Origin: Zongyangia hominis
GTDB taxonomy: Bacteria; Bacillota; Clostridia; Oscillospirales; Ruminococcaceae
Assembly (NCBI RefSeq): GCF_014385095.1
Contig: NZ_JACRTC010000002.1
Coordinates: 248,001-312,000, forward strand
Length of the DNA stretch: 64,000 nt
Reading direction: 5' to 3'
Shown: positions 24,470 to 33,296 of the stretch, one piece after another
How positions within the stretch are numbered: the first letter of the stretch is position 1
Layout of the letters: the number at the start of each line of letters is the position of its first letter
Made by a program: the position numbers and the translations under genes
The notes under the pieces: model-generated
What the model was told of the DNA's origin: nothing
Database searches by the model: none
What the model saw: the letters and a program-made list of their open reading frames with translations, nothing else

Positions 24470-25354
24470 ATGGAAAGCACAGCGGAAAACATTATGGAAA
24501 CCATGGCGGAAAACACGTCCAAATTCTCCGCCATGTGGAAAGCATTTTCCAATAAAGTGGTGGACTATCTCCCCACCCTGATCTATGCGGTCATCGTCTT
24601 CATCGTAGGCTACATCATCGTCAAAATTCTCATGAAGCTCATCGCCAGAGGCCTCAAAAAGAGCCGGCTGGACATCACCCTCCACGGCTTTATCCGCTCC
24701 ATCCTCCACGTCACGCTGCTGACCCTGCTGCTCATCACGGTGGCCAGCACCCTGGGCATCCCCGTGACCACCTTCGTTACCATCTTAGGCGCCGCCGGAC
24801 TGGCCGTCTCCCTGGCCCTCCAGGACAGCTTAAAAAACCTGGCGGGCGGCATGCTCATCCTCTTCACCCGTCCCTTCACCATCGGCGACTATGTGGAGGT
24901 GGAGGCACAGGGCGTCTCGGGCACCGTGTGTGAGATCGGGCTTGTTTACACCCGGCTCAATACCCCGGACAACAAGCGCATCTTTGTCCCCAACGGCCAG
25001 ATTTCCAACGCCAAGATCATCAACTATTCCGCCGAGGACCACCGGCGGCTGGATCTGACCTTTTCCATCGGCTACGACTGCGATTTGGAAAAGGCCAAGG
25101 ACATCCTGCGCCGGGTGGTGGAGGAAAATCCCCTGGCCCTCAAAGAACCCGAGCCTGTCATCCGGGTCTGCGCCCATTCGGCCAGCTCCATCGACATTGC
25201 CTGCCGGGTCTGGGTGGACAGCGACAAGTATTGGGATTTAAACTTCGACCTCTATGAGGCGGTCAAAAAGGAGTTTGACAAAAACCACATTGAGATCCCG
25301 TTTAACCAGATCGACCTGCACGTCAAAAAGGACGATTTGGAAAAATCGTCCTGA
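24470..25354 (+). CDS. mscS: Small-conductance mechanosensitive channel MscS
   Basis: Homoheptameric channel that opens under membrane tension to release solutes on osmotic downshock. The 294 residues give three transmembrane segments at about 33-56, 73-95 and 98-125; TM3 has the Gly/Ala pattern GAAGLAVSLALQDSLKNLAGG that lines the pore. The beta domain follows (FTIGDYVEVEAQGVSGTVCEIG, FVPNGQISNAKIINYS) and then an alpha/beta C-terminal domain. Compact, near E. coli MscS in size. ATG at 24470 with GGAGG. Monocistronic. Confidence 0.95.
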   Translation: MESTAENIMETMAENTSKFSAMWKAFSNKVVDYLPTLIYAVIVFIVGYIIVKILMKLIARGLKKSRLDITLHGFIRSILHVTLLTLLLITVASTLGIPVTTFVTILGAAGLAVSLALQDSLKNLAGGMLILFTRPFTIGDYVEVEAQGVSGTVCEIGLVYTRLNTPDNKRIFVPNGQISNAKIINYSAEDHRRLDLTFSIGYDCDLEKAKDILRRVVEENPLALKEPEPVIRVCAHSASSIDIACRVWVDSDKYWDLNFDLYEAVKKEFDKNHIEIPFNQIDLHVKKDDLEKSS

Positions 25355-25371
25355 GCCCCCGCAGGCCAAAA

Positions 25372-25401
25372 GCATCCATCCGGCATTGGCCGGATGGATG
25401 C
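25372..25401 (+). terminator. GC-rich hairpin after mscS
   Basis: Perfect 12-bp stem GCATCCATCCGG/CCGGATGGATGC with a 6-nt loop, 17 bp past the mscS stop, but without a clear T-run. It may act as terminator or mRNA stabiliser. Confidence 0.6.
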
Positions 25402-25439
25402 TTACAACTGGAAAGCCGGACTTCGCCCCCATGTGCAAA

Positions 25440-25470
25440 AAAGCTGCCCCTTCGTTAAAGGGGCGGCTTT
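25440..25470. terminator. Second hairpin between mscS and ispE
   Basis: Stem AAAGC-GCCCC/GGGGC-GCTTT with small mismatch and loop TTCGTTAAA-type; few T residues follow on either strand. Confidence 0.5.
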
Positions 25471-25526
25471 GCATTGTTTCACTCGCAAATCTCCATGCAA
25501 AGGGCTTCCGGGCCTTCGCCCGCCAC

Positions 25527-25558
25527 AAAAAAGCAGCCGCTTTTGCGACTGCTTTTTT
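25527..25558 (-). terminator. Bidirectional terminator between mscS and ispE
   Basis: AAAAAAGCAG paired with CTGCTTTTTT around a 12-nt loop; poly-A/poly-T on both sides let it stop transcripts from either direction. Lies 9 bp after the ispE stop. Confidence 0.85.
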
Positions 25559-25566
25559 GATTTCTT

Positions 25567-26442
25567 TTATTTAATGGTACAGCCGTACTCCACAGGCTTA
25601 CACAGAAAGGTATCCGCATATCCGGCTGCCTCCAGCTCCCGCACACAGCGCTTGGCGTCGCCCTTGTCCTCGAAGACGGACACCACGGCGCTGCCGCTGC
25701 CGCTCATGACGGCGCCCAGCGCGTCCTCCCGGAGCATGAGGGCCTTGAGGCTCTCAATCTGCTCGTAATGGCCCACCTCTTCCAGCACATTGCACATGCT
25801 CGACGCCATCTCCCCGATCTCCCCGGCGATGACCGCCGCGGTGATCTTGTCGATGTCGGGCCGGCGGGAGATGCCCTCCCCATCAAAGGCCCGGAAACAG
25901 TCCGCCGTGCGGATGGAGAGGTCGGGCTTGGAAACGACGAAATAGCACTTGGGCAGGGGCGGCAGGGGGCTGAGCACCTCGCCGATCCCCTCCACGAAGG
26001 CGGTGCCGCCCTGGATGCAGAAGGGCACGTCGGCGCCCACCTTTTCACCGATGCCGCAAAGCTCCTCCACCGAAAGCCCCGTTTCCAATAGGTGATTGAG
26101 GGCCACCAGTACGGCCGCAGCGTCGGCGCTCCCGCCCGCGAGGCCCGCTTCGATGGGGATTTCCTTCTCGATTTCCACCCTGACCCCCACCGGCTCCCTG
26201 CCCGTATGGGCAAAAAAGGCGCGACAGGCTTTGTAAACGGTGTTGCGCTCGTCCTTGGGCACCCGCTCGTCCTCACATTCGATGACCACGCCGTCAAATT
26301 CCCCCAAGGAAACCGTCACGGTGTCCATCAGGTCGATGGATTGGTTGATCATCCTGAGCAGGTGGTAGCCGTCATAGCGCTTCCCCACCACGTCGATGGA
26401 CAGATTGATCTTGGCCGGCGCTTTGATTTTGATTGCGTCCAA
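25567..26442 (-). CDS. ispE: IspE, 4-diphosphocytidyl-2-C-methylerythritol kinase
   Basis: GHMP kinase of the methylerythritol phosphate pathway to isoprenoids. The 291-residue protein has the substrate motif KAPAKINLSIDV at the N-terminus, the ATP-binding loop IPIEAGLAGGSADAAAVLVALN and the C-terminal GAVMSGSGSAVVSVF. The start is a TTG at 26442 with AAAGGAG 10 nt upstream. It ends an operon with Lrp/AsnC, aminotransferase and DUF362 genes, 30 bp after the last. Other pathway genes are not in the window. Confidence 0.95.
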   Translation of the reverse strand: MDAIKIKAPAKINLSIDVVGKRYDGYHLLRMINQSIDLMDTVTVSLGEFDGVVIECEDERVPKDERNTVYKACRAFFAHTGREPVGVRVEIEKEIPIEAGLAGGSADAAAVLVALNHLLETGLSVEELCGIGEKVGADVPFCIQGGTAFVEGIGEVLSPLPPLPKCYFVVSKPDLSIRTADCFRAFDGEGISRRPDIDKITAAVIAGEIGEMASSMCNVLEEVGHYEQIESLKALMLREDALGAVMSGSGSAVVSVFEDKGDAKRCVRELEAAGYADTFLCKPVEYGCTIK

Positions 26443-26472
26443 GTGCTTTGAACTCCTTTCCTTCCCTCGCCT

Positions 26473-27612
26473 TTAGCGGTGCAAAATGAGATTTCGTTTG
26501 ATGTCGATAGTTTTAACCGGGCACATCTCGTGGCAGCAGAAACATTTGATGCATCGGCTATAATCGATGCGCGCCTTCTTCTCCACGATGGCAATGGTCT
26601 TCTGCGGACAGCTCTCGGCGCATTTGCCGCAGCCGATACAGCCCTGCCTGCGGATGACGGGCTTGGGCGAGGCCTTCTTTTCCAGCCACGCCACCGGGCG
26701 CCGAAACATCCTGGGCACATGGGCGGAAAAGTCCACCGAAGCGCTCCGGGGTTTTTGGTAGCCGGGGATGGGGGCGATGTCGGTAAAATCCCCCACGATC
26801 TCCATTCCCTCGCCGTAGCCGCCCGAGAGCCCCCGCTCTTTGGCCGCCGCGATGGTGGGGACGCTGCTTTCATCGAGCCCCATCAGCCGGCAGAGCCCTA
26901 AGTCCAGCGCATAGGGATTTTCGGCCGCGAAAGTCAGCCCCACCCGCCGCATGGTGCCGCCGGAGGGGCCGTCCCCCTCCATGGCCTCCACCCCGTCCAT
27001 GACGGTAAAGCCGGGACGCACGCACTCGCACAGGTCCACGAGCATATGGCCAAAAGATCCTTTTTCCGGAAACTGGCAGTGGAGCTCCGGCTTCATCAGC
27101 CCCGGAATACAGCCGAACAGGTTCTTGACGCCGCCGGAGAGGCCCGTCATCCCGTGGGTTTTCACCTTGCCCACGCTGACGACCATGTCCGCCCGGCGCA
27201 CCGGGTCGATGAGGGTAAAACGGGCGCAGCATCTGGCCCCCGGCGCGCTCACCTCCCCGGAGCCTGTCTCCAGGTTGAGGGCCACGCCCTGGCGCCGGGC
27301 CACGTCCTCCATGCCGGACGCCCGATAGATGGCGGCAAGCTGGACCCGCGTATAGAGCCCGCCGGGGCTATCCGCTATGACAATATCGGTGACGCCGTAC
27401 CCCTTGAGCGCCTCGATCACCGCCTCGACCACCGTCGGATGGGTGGTGGTGAATTCCTCCGGCCGCCGTTTAAGCAGAAGGTTCGGCTTGACGAGCACTT
27501 TCATGCCGGGATGGAGCTTTTCCTCCATGCCGTGCAGCTGAAAGTGGCGCGCCACCGCGGCGTTCACCACCGTCTGGTCATAGGAGGGCGTTTCGATGAC
27601 GCTGACCTTTTC
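26473..27612 (-). CDS. DUF362 protein with C-terminal 2x[4Fe-4S] ferredoxin domain
   Basis: Cytosolic protein of 379 residues. Residues about 1-290 are a DUF362 domain (GMKVLVKPNLLLKRRPEEF, ADSPGG, VSVGKVKTHGMTGLSGGVKN). The C-terminal 60 residues hold two clusters, CIGCGKCAESCP and CIKCFCCHEMCP, each C-x2-C-x2-C-x3-C, ligating two [4Fe-4S] centres. The second motif has an additional cysteine-rich spacing typical of ferredoxins. The family is widespread in anaerobes and has no settled function; an electron-transfer or metal-dependent role is inferred. The TTG at 27612 with GGCGGGGA is my preferred start; a GTG at 27645 is possible. It lies between aminotransferase and ispE. Confidence 0.85.
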   Translation of the reverse strand, partial: EKVSVIETPSYDQTVVNAAVARHFQLHGMEEKLHPGMKVLVKPNLLLKRRPEEFTTTHPTVVEAVIEALKGYGVTDIVIADSPGGLYTRVQLAAIYRASGMEDVARRQGVALNLETGSGEVSAPGARCCARFTLIDPVRRADMVVSVGKVKTHGMTGLSGGVKNLFGCIPGLMKPELHCQFPEKGSFGHMLVDLCECVRPGFTVMDGVEAMEGDGPSGGTMRRVGLTFAAENPYALDLGLCRLMGLDESSVPTIAAAKERGLSGGYGEGMEIVGDFTDIAPIPGYQKPRSASVDFSAHVPRMFRRPVAWLEKKASPKPVIRRQGCIGCGKCAESCPQKTIAIVEKKARIDYSRCIKCFCCHEMCPVKTIDIKRNLILHR

Positions 27613-27672
27613 CAACTTGCGTTCCCCGCCTTTCGCAAAGCTCACCCGGCGTCCGGCCGGAGCGCTTCGCGG

Positions 27673-28845
27673 TTATTTTTGAAGGCCCTGTAAAAAATGT
27701 TCGATGCGCCTCAGGGCTTCTACGATATGGTTGACACTGTAACAATAGGAGGCTCTAAAGAATCCTTCCCCGCTTTCGCCGAAGGCCGTTCCCGGCACCA
27801 CCGCCACCTTCTCGTGGTAGAGAAGGCTCTCGCAGAACTCTTCGGAAGTCATACCGGTGGACTGGATGCTGGGGAAGACATAAAACGCCCCCTCCGGCTC
27901 AAAGCAGGGCAGCCCGATCCGGTTGAAACCGTCCACAATCAGCCGCCGGCGCATGTCGTATTCGTCGGCCATGCTGGCGATGGCGTCGTCGCAGTTTCTC
28001 GCCGCTTCCACCGCCGCGTACTGGCTGGTAGTGGGGGCGCACATGATGGCGTACTGGTGGATTTTGAGCATTTGTTCCATCACCGGCGCCGGGCCCACGG
28101 CGTAGCCCAGCCGCCAGCCGGTCATGGCGTAGGTCTTGGAAAAGCCGTTGACCACCACGGTGCGCTCCTTCATCCCCTCGATATTGGCGATGGACACATG
28201 GCGGGAGCCGTAGGTCAGCTCCGCGTAAATTTCATCCGAGAGCACCATGATATCGGTGTCCCGCAGCACCTCGGCGATGGCCTCCAGGTGCTCCCGGCGC
28301 ATGACCCCGCCGGTGGGATTGTTGGGATAGGGTAGGACCAAGAGTTTGGTCTTCTCGGTGATGTGGGCTTTGAGGTCCTCCGGTGTCAGCCGGAAATGGT
28401 CCTCCTGTTTAGTTGGGATGGCCACCGGCACGCCGCCCGCCAGGACGGTGATGGGGTGATAGGCCACAAAACTGGGCTCTGGGATGAGGACCTCGTCCCC
28501 CTCCTCTACAAAAGCGCGGATGCACGCGTCGATGGCCTCCGAGCCGCCCACGGTGATCATGATCTCCCGGCGGTCGTCGTAGGACAAATGAAACCGGCGC
28601 TCCAGATACCGGCAGATTTCGGATTTTAGCTCCTGGAGCCCGGCGTTGGCCGTGTACCAGGTCTTGGACTGCTCCAGAGAGCGGATGCCCGCTTCCCGGA
28701 TGGCCCAGGGCGTTTTAAAATCGGGCTCCCCCACGCCCAGGGAAATGACCCCCTCCATCTCGTTGGCGATGTCGAAAAACCGTCGGATGCCCGAGGGTTT
28801 GAGCGCCTGGATTTTGGGGGAAAGAATGTCCTTGTAGTCCCTCAC
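27673..28845 (-). CDS. PLP-dependent class I/II aminotransferase
   Basis: Fold-type I aminotransferase of 390 residues. It has ISLGVGEPDF at 34-43, YTANAGLQELK, the PLP-binding NNPTGG at 175-180, DEIYAEL (Asp204) and the Schiff-base lysine Lys237 in GFSKTYAMTGWRLGY; the C-terminus has FFRASYCYS with the carboxylate-binding arginine. Most similar in pattern to aspartate/PatA-type enzymes; substrate cannot be assigned. The GTG start at 28845 shares four bases (GTGA) with the stop of the upstream lrp-type gene, so the two are translationally coupled and the regulator probably controls it. Confidence 0.92.
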   Translation of the reverse strand: MRDYKDILSPKIQALKPSGIRRFFDIANEMEGVISLGVGEPDFKTPWAIREAGIRSLEQSKTWYTANAGLQELKSEICRYLERRFHLSYDDRREIMITVGGSEAIDACIRAFVEEGDEVLIPEPSFVAYHPITVLAGGVPVAIPTKQEDHFRLTPEDLKAHITEKTKLLVLPYPNNPTGGVMRREHLEAIAEVLRDTDIMVLSDEIYAELTYGSRHVSIANIEGMKERTVVVNGFSKTYAMTGWRLGYAVGPAPVMEQMLKIHQYAIMCAPTTSQYAAVEAARNCDDAIASMADEYDMRRRLIVDGFNRIGLPCFEPEGAFYVFPSIQSTGMTSEEFCESLLYHEKVAVVPGTAFGESGEGFFRASYCYSVNHIVEALRRIEHFLQGLQK

Positions 28846-29321
28846 AGCGAACCCATCCCCCTCTCGTCCACCGGCTCATCCTTGATCATGATACCCCGCT
28901 CTTTATACCGGCGCAGGACAAAATGGGTGGCGGTGGACTGGACCGAGTCCAGTGGAGCCAGACGGTGGGCCACAAACATGGCCACTTCCTGGAACGTCTT
29001 TCCGGTGACGGTGGCGGCGATGTCATAGCCGCCGGACATGAGGTAGACCGTCTCCACCTCGTCGAACTGGGTGATGGCCTCGGCGATTTCCTCAAAGCCC
29101 TGCCCCTTTTTCGGGGTGACCTTGATCTCGATGCGGGCGGTCACAAACTGGCGGTCGGTCTTGTCCCAATCGACTACGGCGCGGTATCCACGGATGATGC
29201 CCTCTTTTTCATAGCGATCGATGGCGGCTGCCACATCACTCTCCGTACGGCCCAACATCGCGGCGATCTGCGCGTTGGAGAGCCTGGCGTTCTCGTTTAA
29301 AATTTTCAGCAGCTTATCCAT
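28842..29321 (-). CDS. Lrp/AsnC-family transcriptional regulator
   Basis: Regulator of 159 residues: N-terminal helix-turn-helix (LLKILNENARLSNAQIAAML) and C-terminal RAM/ACT-like ligand-binding domain (ETVYLMSGGYDIAATVTGKT with the family glycines). Such proteins assemble as octamers and sense amino acids. A tail of about 20 residues extends beyond the RAM domain. ATG at 29321, 9 nt after AGAGGAG. It is the first gene of the operon with the aminotransferase, DUF362 protein and ispE, and probably regulates the aminotransferase (inference from coupling). Confidence 0.92.
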   Translation of the reverse strand: MDKLLKILNENARLSNAQIAAMLGRTESDVAAAIDRYEKEGIIRGYRAVVDWDKTDRQFVTARIEIKVTPKKGQGFEEIAEAITQFDEVETVYLMSGGYDIAATVTGKTFQEVAMFVAHRLAPLDSVQSTATHFVLRRYKERGIMIKDEPVDERGMGSL

Positions 29322-29377
29322 GCATACCACTCCTCTTTCTTTTTTCCTCCGCGCTTAGCACGAAGATTTTGGCTCAT

Positions 29378-29406
29378 ATTATATCAATTTTTAACAGGAA
29401 ACGCAA
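29378..29406 (-). promoter_or_regulatory. Sigma-A promoter of the lrp-aminotransferase-DUF362-ispE operon
   Basis: Minus strand: -35 TTGCGT (29406-29401), 17-bp spacer, -10 TATAAT (29383-29378). Confidence 0.82.
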
Positions 29407-29427
29407 GGGAGCCCCTCTGTTTCCTGC

Positions 29428-29463
29428 AAAAAACACCGGACGCTTGCCTTCCAAGCGCCGGTG
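29428..29463 (-). terminator. Intrinsic terminator of the PHP-domain gene
   Basis: Minus-strand stem CACCGGCGCTTG paired with CAAGCG-CCGGTG (one bulged base), followed by TTTTTT. Begins 9 bp past the stop codon. Confidence 0.9.
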
Positions 29464-29471
29464 TTTTCCGG

Positions 29472-30293
29472 TTAATCTTCTATTTTGATCATCTTGGGCT
29501 TTCTCTCGTGGAAGAAGGTATAGTGCGTAAATCCCGCCTCTTTCGCAAGCAAAATGCCCTCCCTGATGCCCGCGCCAATATCCTGGGCCGTGTGGGAATC
29601 GGAACCGATGGTGAGAATTTCGCCGCCCAGCTCCTTGTAGAGCTTCAGATAGGGCAGGTCGGGCAGAGTCACTCCCACCGGCTGGCGCAGCCCGGAGGTG
29701 TTGATTTCGATGCCCTTCCCCCGCTCGATGAGGCCTTTGAGGACAGCCACCACTTCGTCGTAGTAGTGGTCGAGGAAGCTGTAATTCTTTTTATAAATGC
29801 CGTTCATATATCGCAGCGGGTAGGTCAGATGGCCCAGCACGTCGAACTTGCCCCAGGCGATGGTTTCCATGAGCTCCTCAAAATAGCGGTCGAAGAGGGC
29901 CTTGATGTCCAAATCCGGGTCGTTATAGTTGATGAAGTAATAGTCCTGTTGGTTGAGGTTATTGTGCAGCGAGCAGATGACAAAGTCAAAGTCGTAGGAG
30001 GAGAGCACATGCTCGGCGTTTTCCAGCGCCTGCAAGGGCTGCCCCAGCTCCACCCCGGCGGAGAGCTCCAACCGGTCGGAAAAGATGGACTTTGCTTTGA
30101 GCATCTCGAAATTGGACTGGCGGATGGTCTTGTCGTATTTATCCTGGAAATAGACATTGATGTCACAGTGATCGGTCAGGGCAAAACCCGCCATTTCCTT
30201 GCGGATGGCGTTCTCGCACAAAAACGTGACCGAATGGTAACCATCCGGGGAGTTATCACTGTGGGTGTGGCTGTCGTAAATCTTGGTGGCCAT
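29472..30293 (-). CDS. PHP-domain phosphoesterase, histidinol-phosphatase-like
   Basis: Metal-dependent phosphatase of 273 residues in the HisJ/HisK group. Metal-binding motifs in order: H-x-H in YDSHTHSD near residue 10, ALTDHCDIN, GVELGQP, CSLHNN, DVLGHLTYP, GIEINTSGLR and GSDSHTAQDIG. All PHP motifs are present, so it should be active; whether it acts on histidinol phosphate or another ester is unknown, since no other his gene is nearby. Two adjacent ATGs (30296, 30293) follow AGAGGG; the second has better spacing. Monocistronic. Confidence 0.9.
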   Translation of the reverse strand: MATKIYDSHTHSDNSPDGYHSVTFLCENAIRKEMAGFALTDHCDINVYFQDKYDKTIRQSNFEMLKAKSIFSDRLELSAGVELGQPLQALENAEHVLSSYDFDFVICSLHNNLNQQDYYFINYNDPDLDIKALFDRYFEELMETIAWGKFDVLGHLTYPLRYMNGIYKKNYSFLDHYYDEVVAVLKGLIERGKGIEINTSGLRQPVGVTLPDLPYLKLYKELGGEILTIGSDSHTAQDIGAGIREGILLAKEAGFTHYTFFHERKPKMIKIED

Positions 30294-30562
30294 CATATTC
30301 CCTCTTTCTTCGCCGTCACTACGCGAATTCTTCTCCTTCACTCGGTATGCCGCTGGGCAATCCCTTTGGGCGGGGCGGAATTTCCGCCTCGCCCGATAGC
30401 CTTATCATAACATAGAACACAAAAAATGAAAACTCACCCGCGCAAAAATTTATCCCCTGCGCCCTGTTATCTCCTGCCCAGATATGTTAAAATAGAAACA
30501 AATGTCCGCCGGTCCTAAATCGGAGGCCGCGGTTAAGAGGAAAAACAATGGAGGAATGATTT

Positions 30563-30832
30563 ATGCGCGCTGTTATCACAGTCATCGGTAAAGATATGGT
30601 CGGAATTCTCGCCAAAGTCAGCAACATCTGCGCCGAACAAAACGCCAATGTCATCGAGGTGACCCAGTCCGTCCTGCAGGACATGTTCGCCATGATTATG
30701 CTCGTGGACATCACCGGGCTCACCGGCAGCTTCACCCATCTGGTCGACTCGATGAACGAGCTGGGCGGAAGCCTCAACCTGTCCATCCACGTCATGCATG
30801 AGGACATCTTCAACACCATGCACCGCATCTAG
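30563..30832 (+). CDS. ACT-domain protein (UPF0237 family)
   Basis: Small protein of 89 residues consisting of a single ACT domain: RAVITVIGKDMVGILAKVSNICAE... with the GI-x-A-x-V motif and a second strand VLQDMFAMIMLVDI. Such domains bind amino acids or related small molecules and regulate partners. In Firmicutes this gene is regularly paired with the UPF0210 gene that follows here, suggesting they act together. ATG at 30563 with TGGAGG upstream. Start of a plus-strand unit. Confidence 0.92.
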   Translation: MRAVITVIGKDMVGILAKVSNICAEQNANVIEVTQSVLQDMFAMIMLVDITGLTGSFTHLVDSMNELGGSLNLSIHVMHEDIFNTMHRI

Positions 30833-31204
30833 CGCTTTGGCCCGCGCACCAAAGACAGGTAAGGCCCATTACGGATCCTGTTTCTCGGAAAGTGAATCCC
30901 CTTAAGGATGGGGCAAGCGCCATCACAAGCCCCGCATCGCAACGAAGTGGGCTCTCGCTCCTAGATACCATACGGGGCCATAGCGGCGCGCCCAATGCTC
31001 CGCGCGGGTCCCGCGGCATGCAGAGGACACCGCTTCCCGGAAAGGCCTTCTCACAGTGCAGGTGGGCCGCTTCTCAAAAAGGGCCTGGGCCATGCCAAAA
31101 CGCCGCTGCGCGCGGGAACACTCTCGCCGCAAGAGACCGGCGCCGCGCAGGAAATCTTTTCCGCGCCTAGAGTTTTATCGCAAAGGGAAAGGACGAATTC
31201 TTTG
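30833..31204 (+). other. 372-nt GC-rich, structured spacer between ACT and UPF0210 genes
   Basis: No gene is supported here although the UPF0210 frame happens to stay open back to 30995. Elements seen: a stem CTTTGG/CCAAAG at 30834-30853 right after the ACT stop; and a nested structure with outer stem CTGCGCG (31106-31112)/CGCGCAG (31144-31150) and inner stem CTCT/AGAG (31121-31135). No promoter, tRNA or known riboswitch consensus was recognised. Confidence 0.45.
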
Positions 31205-32560
31205 ATGTTAAATGTCAGTGATATACTGGAAACCATCACCATGATCCAGGACGAGAACCTGGACATCCGCACCATCACCATGGGGATCTCCCTGCTCGAC
31301 TGCTGCGACGGGGACATCGACACCTCTTGCCGCAAGGTTTACGAAAAGATCACCCGCTGCGCCCAAAACCTGGTCAAGGTGGGGTGCGATCTGGAAACCC
31401 AGTACGGCGTGCCCATCATCCACAAGCGCATCGCCGTCACCCCCATCGCCATGCTGGCCGCCGCCTCCAAGGGCGACCCGGTCAAGTATGCCCTGACACT
31501 GGAGCGGGCCGCCAACGCCGTGGGCGTCAACTTCATCGGCGGCTACTCGGCGCTGGTCCACAAGGGCTTTGCCGCCGGCGACTTAGAACTCATCAACTCC
31601 ATCCCGGAGGCGCTGGCCCGGACCGAGCATGTCTGCAGCTCGGTCAACATCGGCTCCACCAAGACCGGCATCAACCTGGACGCTGTCGCCCTCATGGGCC
31701 ACAAGGTCAAGGAGGCTTCCCTCCTCACCGCCGACCGGGACTGCATCGGCAGCGCCAAGCTGGTGGTCTTCTGCAACGCCCCCGAGGACAATCCCTTCAT
31801 GGCCGGCGCTTTCCACGGCGCGGGCGAGCCGGACTGCGTCATCAACGTGGGCGTCTCCGGACCCGGCGTGGTCCGCGCGGCCCTCGCAAAGGCTGGGGAC
31901 TGTGACATCACCGAGGTGGCTGACATCGTTAAGAAGACCGCCTTCAAGATCACCCGCATCGGCCAGCTGGTGGCCTTTGAGGCCTCCCGCCGCTTGGGCG
32001 TCCCCTTCGGCATCGTGGACCTCTCTTTGGCCCCCACTCCGGCCATCGGCGACAGCGTGGCCCACATTCTGGAGGAGATGGGTCTGGAGAGCTGCGGCGC
32101 CCACGGCACCACGGCCTGCCTGGCCCTTTTAAACGACGCGGTCAAAAAGGGCGGCGTCATGGCCTCCTCCCATGTGGGCGGACTGTCCGGCGCCTTTATC
32201 CCAGTCACCGAGGACGCGGGCATGATTAGCGCCGCCCGCTCCGGCGCGCTGACCATCGAAAAGCTGGAAGCTATGACCGCCGTCTGCTCGGTGGGACTCG
32301 ACATGATCGTGGTCCCCGGCGACATCCCCGACGAGACCATATCGGCCATCATCGCCGATGAGGCCGCCATCGGTATGATCAACCAGAAGACCACCGCCGT
32401 CCGCCTCATCCCCGCCATCGGGAAGACGGTGGGCGAGGAACTCTCCTTCGGCGGACTGCTGGGCGGCGGACCGGTCATGAAGGTCAATGCCGCTTCCCCC
32501 CTCAAATTTATTTCCCGCGGCGGACAGATTCCCGCCCCCATCCACAGCTTAAAAAACTAA
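31205..32560 (+). CDS. UPF0210 (DUF711) family protein
   Basis: Cytosolic protein of 451 residues in the DUF711/UPF0210 (PFL superfamily-like) family, function not established. It begins [33 protein letters not shown], a family hallmark, and contains [77 protein letters not shown] and the C-terminal [15 protein letters not shown] with glycine-rich loops. The ATG at 31205 is set by family alignment; the binding site AAAGGA is 11 nt away, rather far. Partner ACT gene lies upstream and a GNAT gene 31 bp downstream. Confidence 0.93.
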   Translation: MLNVSDILETITMIQDENLDIRTITMGISLLDCCDGDIDTSCRKVYEKITRCAQNLVKVGCDLETQYGVPIIHKRIAVTPIAMLAAASKGDPVKYALTLERAANAVGVNFIGGYSALVHKGFAAGDLELINSIPEALARTEHVCSSVNIGSTKTGINLDAVALMGHKVKEASLLTADRDCIGSAKLVVFCNAPEDNPFMAGAFHGAGEPDCVINVGVSGPGVVRAALAKAGDCDITEVADIVKKTAFKITRIGQLVAFEASRRLGVPFGIVDLSLAPTPAIGDSVAHILEEMGLESCGAHGTTACLALLNDAVKKGGVMASSHVGGLSGAFIPVTEDAGMISAARSGALTIEKLEAMTAVCSVGLDMIVVPGDIPDETISAIIADEAAIGMINQKTTAVRLIPAIGKTVGEELSFGGLLGGGPVMKVNAASPLKFISRGGQIPAPIHSLKN

Positions 32561-32591
32561 GCCGGTCCGCCGGTATCTTTAGGAGGACTCC

Positions 32592-33053
32592 ATGCCCATT
32601 CGACCTGCCGCGCCCGGCGACCTGGACGCCATCGATACCCTCTATCAGCTGCTCTTTGCCGAAATGGCGCGTCTTCAGCCCGAGAGCTGCCGGGCCGCGG
32701 GACCCGACCGCCACTTCCTGGAAGTGGCCCTGTCCGACGGCACCGCCGCGGTTCTGGTGGCCGAAGAGGAGGGGCAAGTCCTGGGCTTTGCACTGCTCCA
32801 AGAGCAGGAGACCCCCGACTTTTGCTGCATCGTCCCCCACCGATTTGCCTATCTCATGGACCTGTGCGTCCATCCCGAGGCCCGGGGCCGGGGCCTCGGC
32901 TCCAGCCTCCTTTCCGCCGTGAAAGACTGGGCCAGGACCCGGGGGCTCGATTATGTGGAACTCAATGTGCTGGATGAAAACAAAGGCGCCATCCGCCTCT
33001 ATGAGCGCGCCGGCTTCTCCCCCACCATGCACCGGATGCGGCTGGGGCTGTAA
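32592..33053 (+). CDS. GNAT-family N-acetyltransferase
   Basis: Acetyl-CoA-dependent acetyltransferase of 153 residues. The N-terminus IRPAAPGDLDAIDTLYQLL and the acetyl-CoA-binding motif A, VHPEARGRGLGSSLLSAV (R/Q-x-x-G-x-G/A), then ELNVLDENKGAIRLYERAGF (motif B) are complete. Substrate unknown; RimI-like protein acetylation is possible. ATG at 32592 with AGGAGG. Probably cotranscribed with UPF0210. Confidence 0.9.
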   Translation: MPIRPAAPGDLDAIDTLYQLLFAEMARLQPESCRAAGPDRHFLEVALSDGTAAVLVAEEEGQVLGFALLQEQETPDFCCIVPHRFAYLMDLCVHPEARGRGLGSSLLSAVKDWARTRGLDYVELNVLDENKGAIRLYERAGFSPTMHRMRLGL

Positions 33054-33082
33054 AGACAAAGCCTTTCCACTTCGATACTTCT

Positions 33083-33110
33083 AACAGCCGCTTTCAGCGG
33101 CTGTTTTTTT
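33083..33110 (+). terminator. Intrinsic terminator of the ACT-UPF0210-GNAT unit
   Basis: Stem ACAGCCGCT/AGCGGCTGT with TTC loop, followed by T7. Confidence 0.93.
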
Positions 33111-33194
33111 GCGCACAAAGCGGGGCGCGCGCCCCATTTTGAGCGCGCGGTATTGGGCAACAGGGATACGCCTTGCCTGCCTCCCCTACCATAA

Positions 33195-33230
33195 AAAGAA
33201 GGGCTTCCCCGGCAAGGGGAGGCCCTTCTT
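33195..33230 (-). terminator. Intrinsic terminator of the V-ATPase operon
   Basis: Minus-strand stem AAGAAGGGC-TCCCC/GGGGA-GCCCTTCTT with a 4-nt loop, followed by TTTTTATG. Lies about 65 bp past the ntpD stop codon. Confidence 0.85.
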
Positions 33231-33255
33231 CTTTTACTTTTCGTCAAAAAGCAAG

Positions 33256-33286
33256 AAGAAAGAAATACAAATTGTATTTCTTTCTT
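33256..33286. repeat. 15-bp-arm near-perfect inverted repeat after ntpD
   Basis: AAGAAAGAAATACAA, one central base, and its exact complement form a 31-bp palindrome 10 bp from the ntpD stop. It is A/T-rich and purine/pyrimidine-skewed on each arm. No T-run follows, so it is not a standard terminator on its own. Confidence 0.7.
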
Positions 33287-33296
33287 CAAATAATAC

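Noticed and set aside
30833..31000. tRNA gene between ACT and UPF0210
   Set aside because: No T-loop GTTCGAATC-like sequence and no consistent acceptor stem.
30995..31204. N-terminal extension of the UPF0210 protein by 70 residues
   Set aside because: The family begins at MLNVSDIL; the extension is Arg/Pro/Gly-rich and unconserved, so the frame is open by chance.
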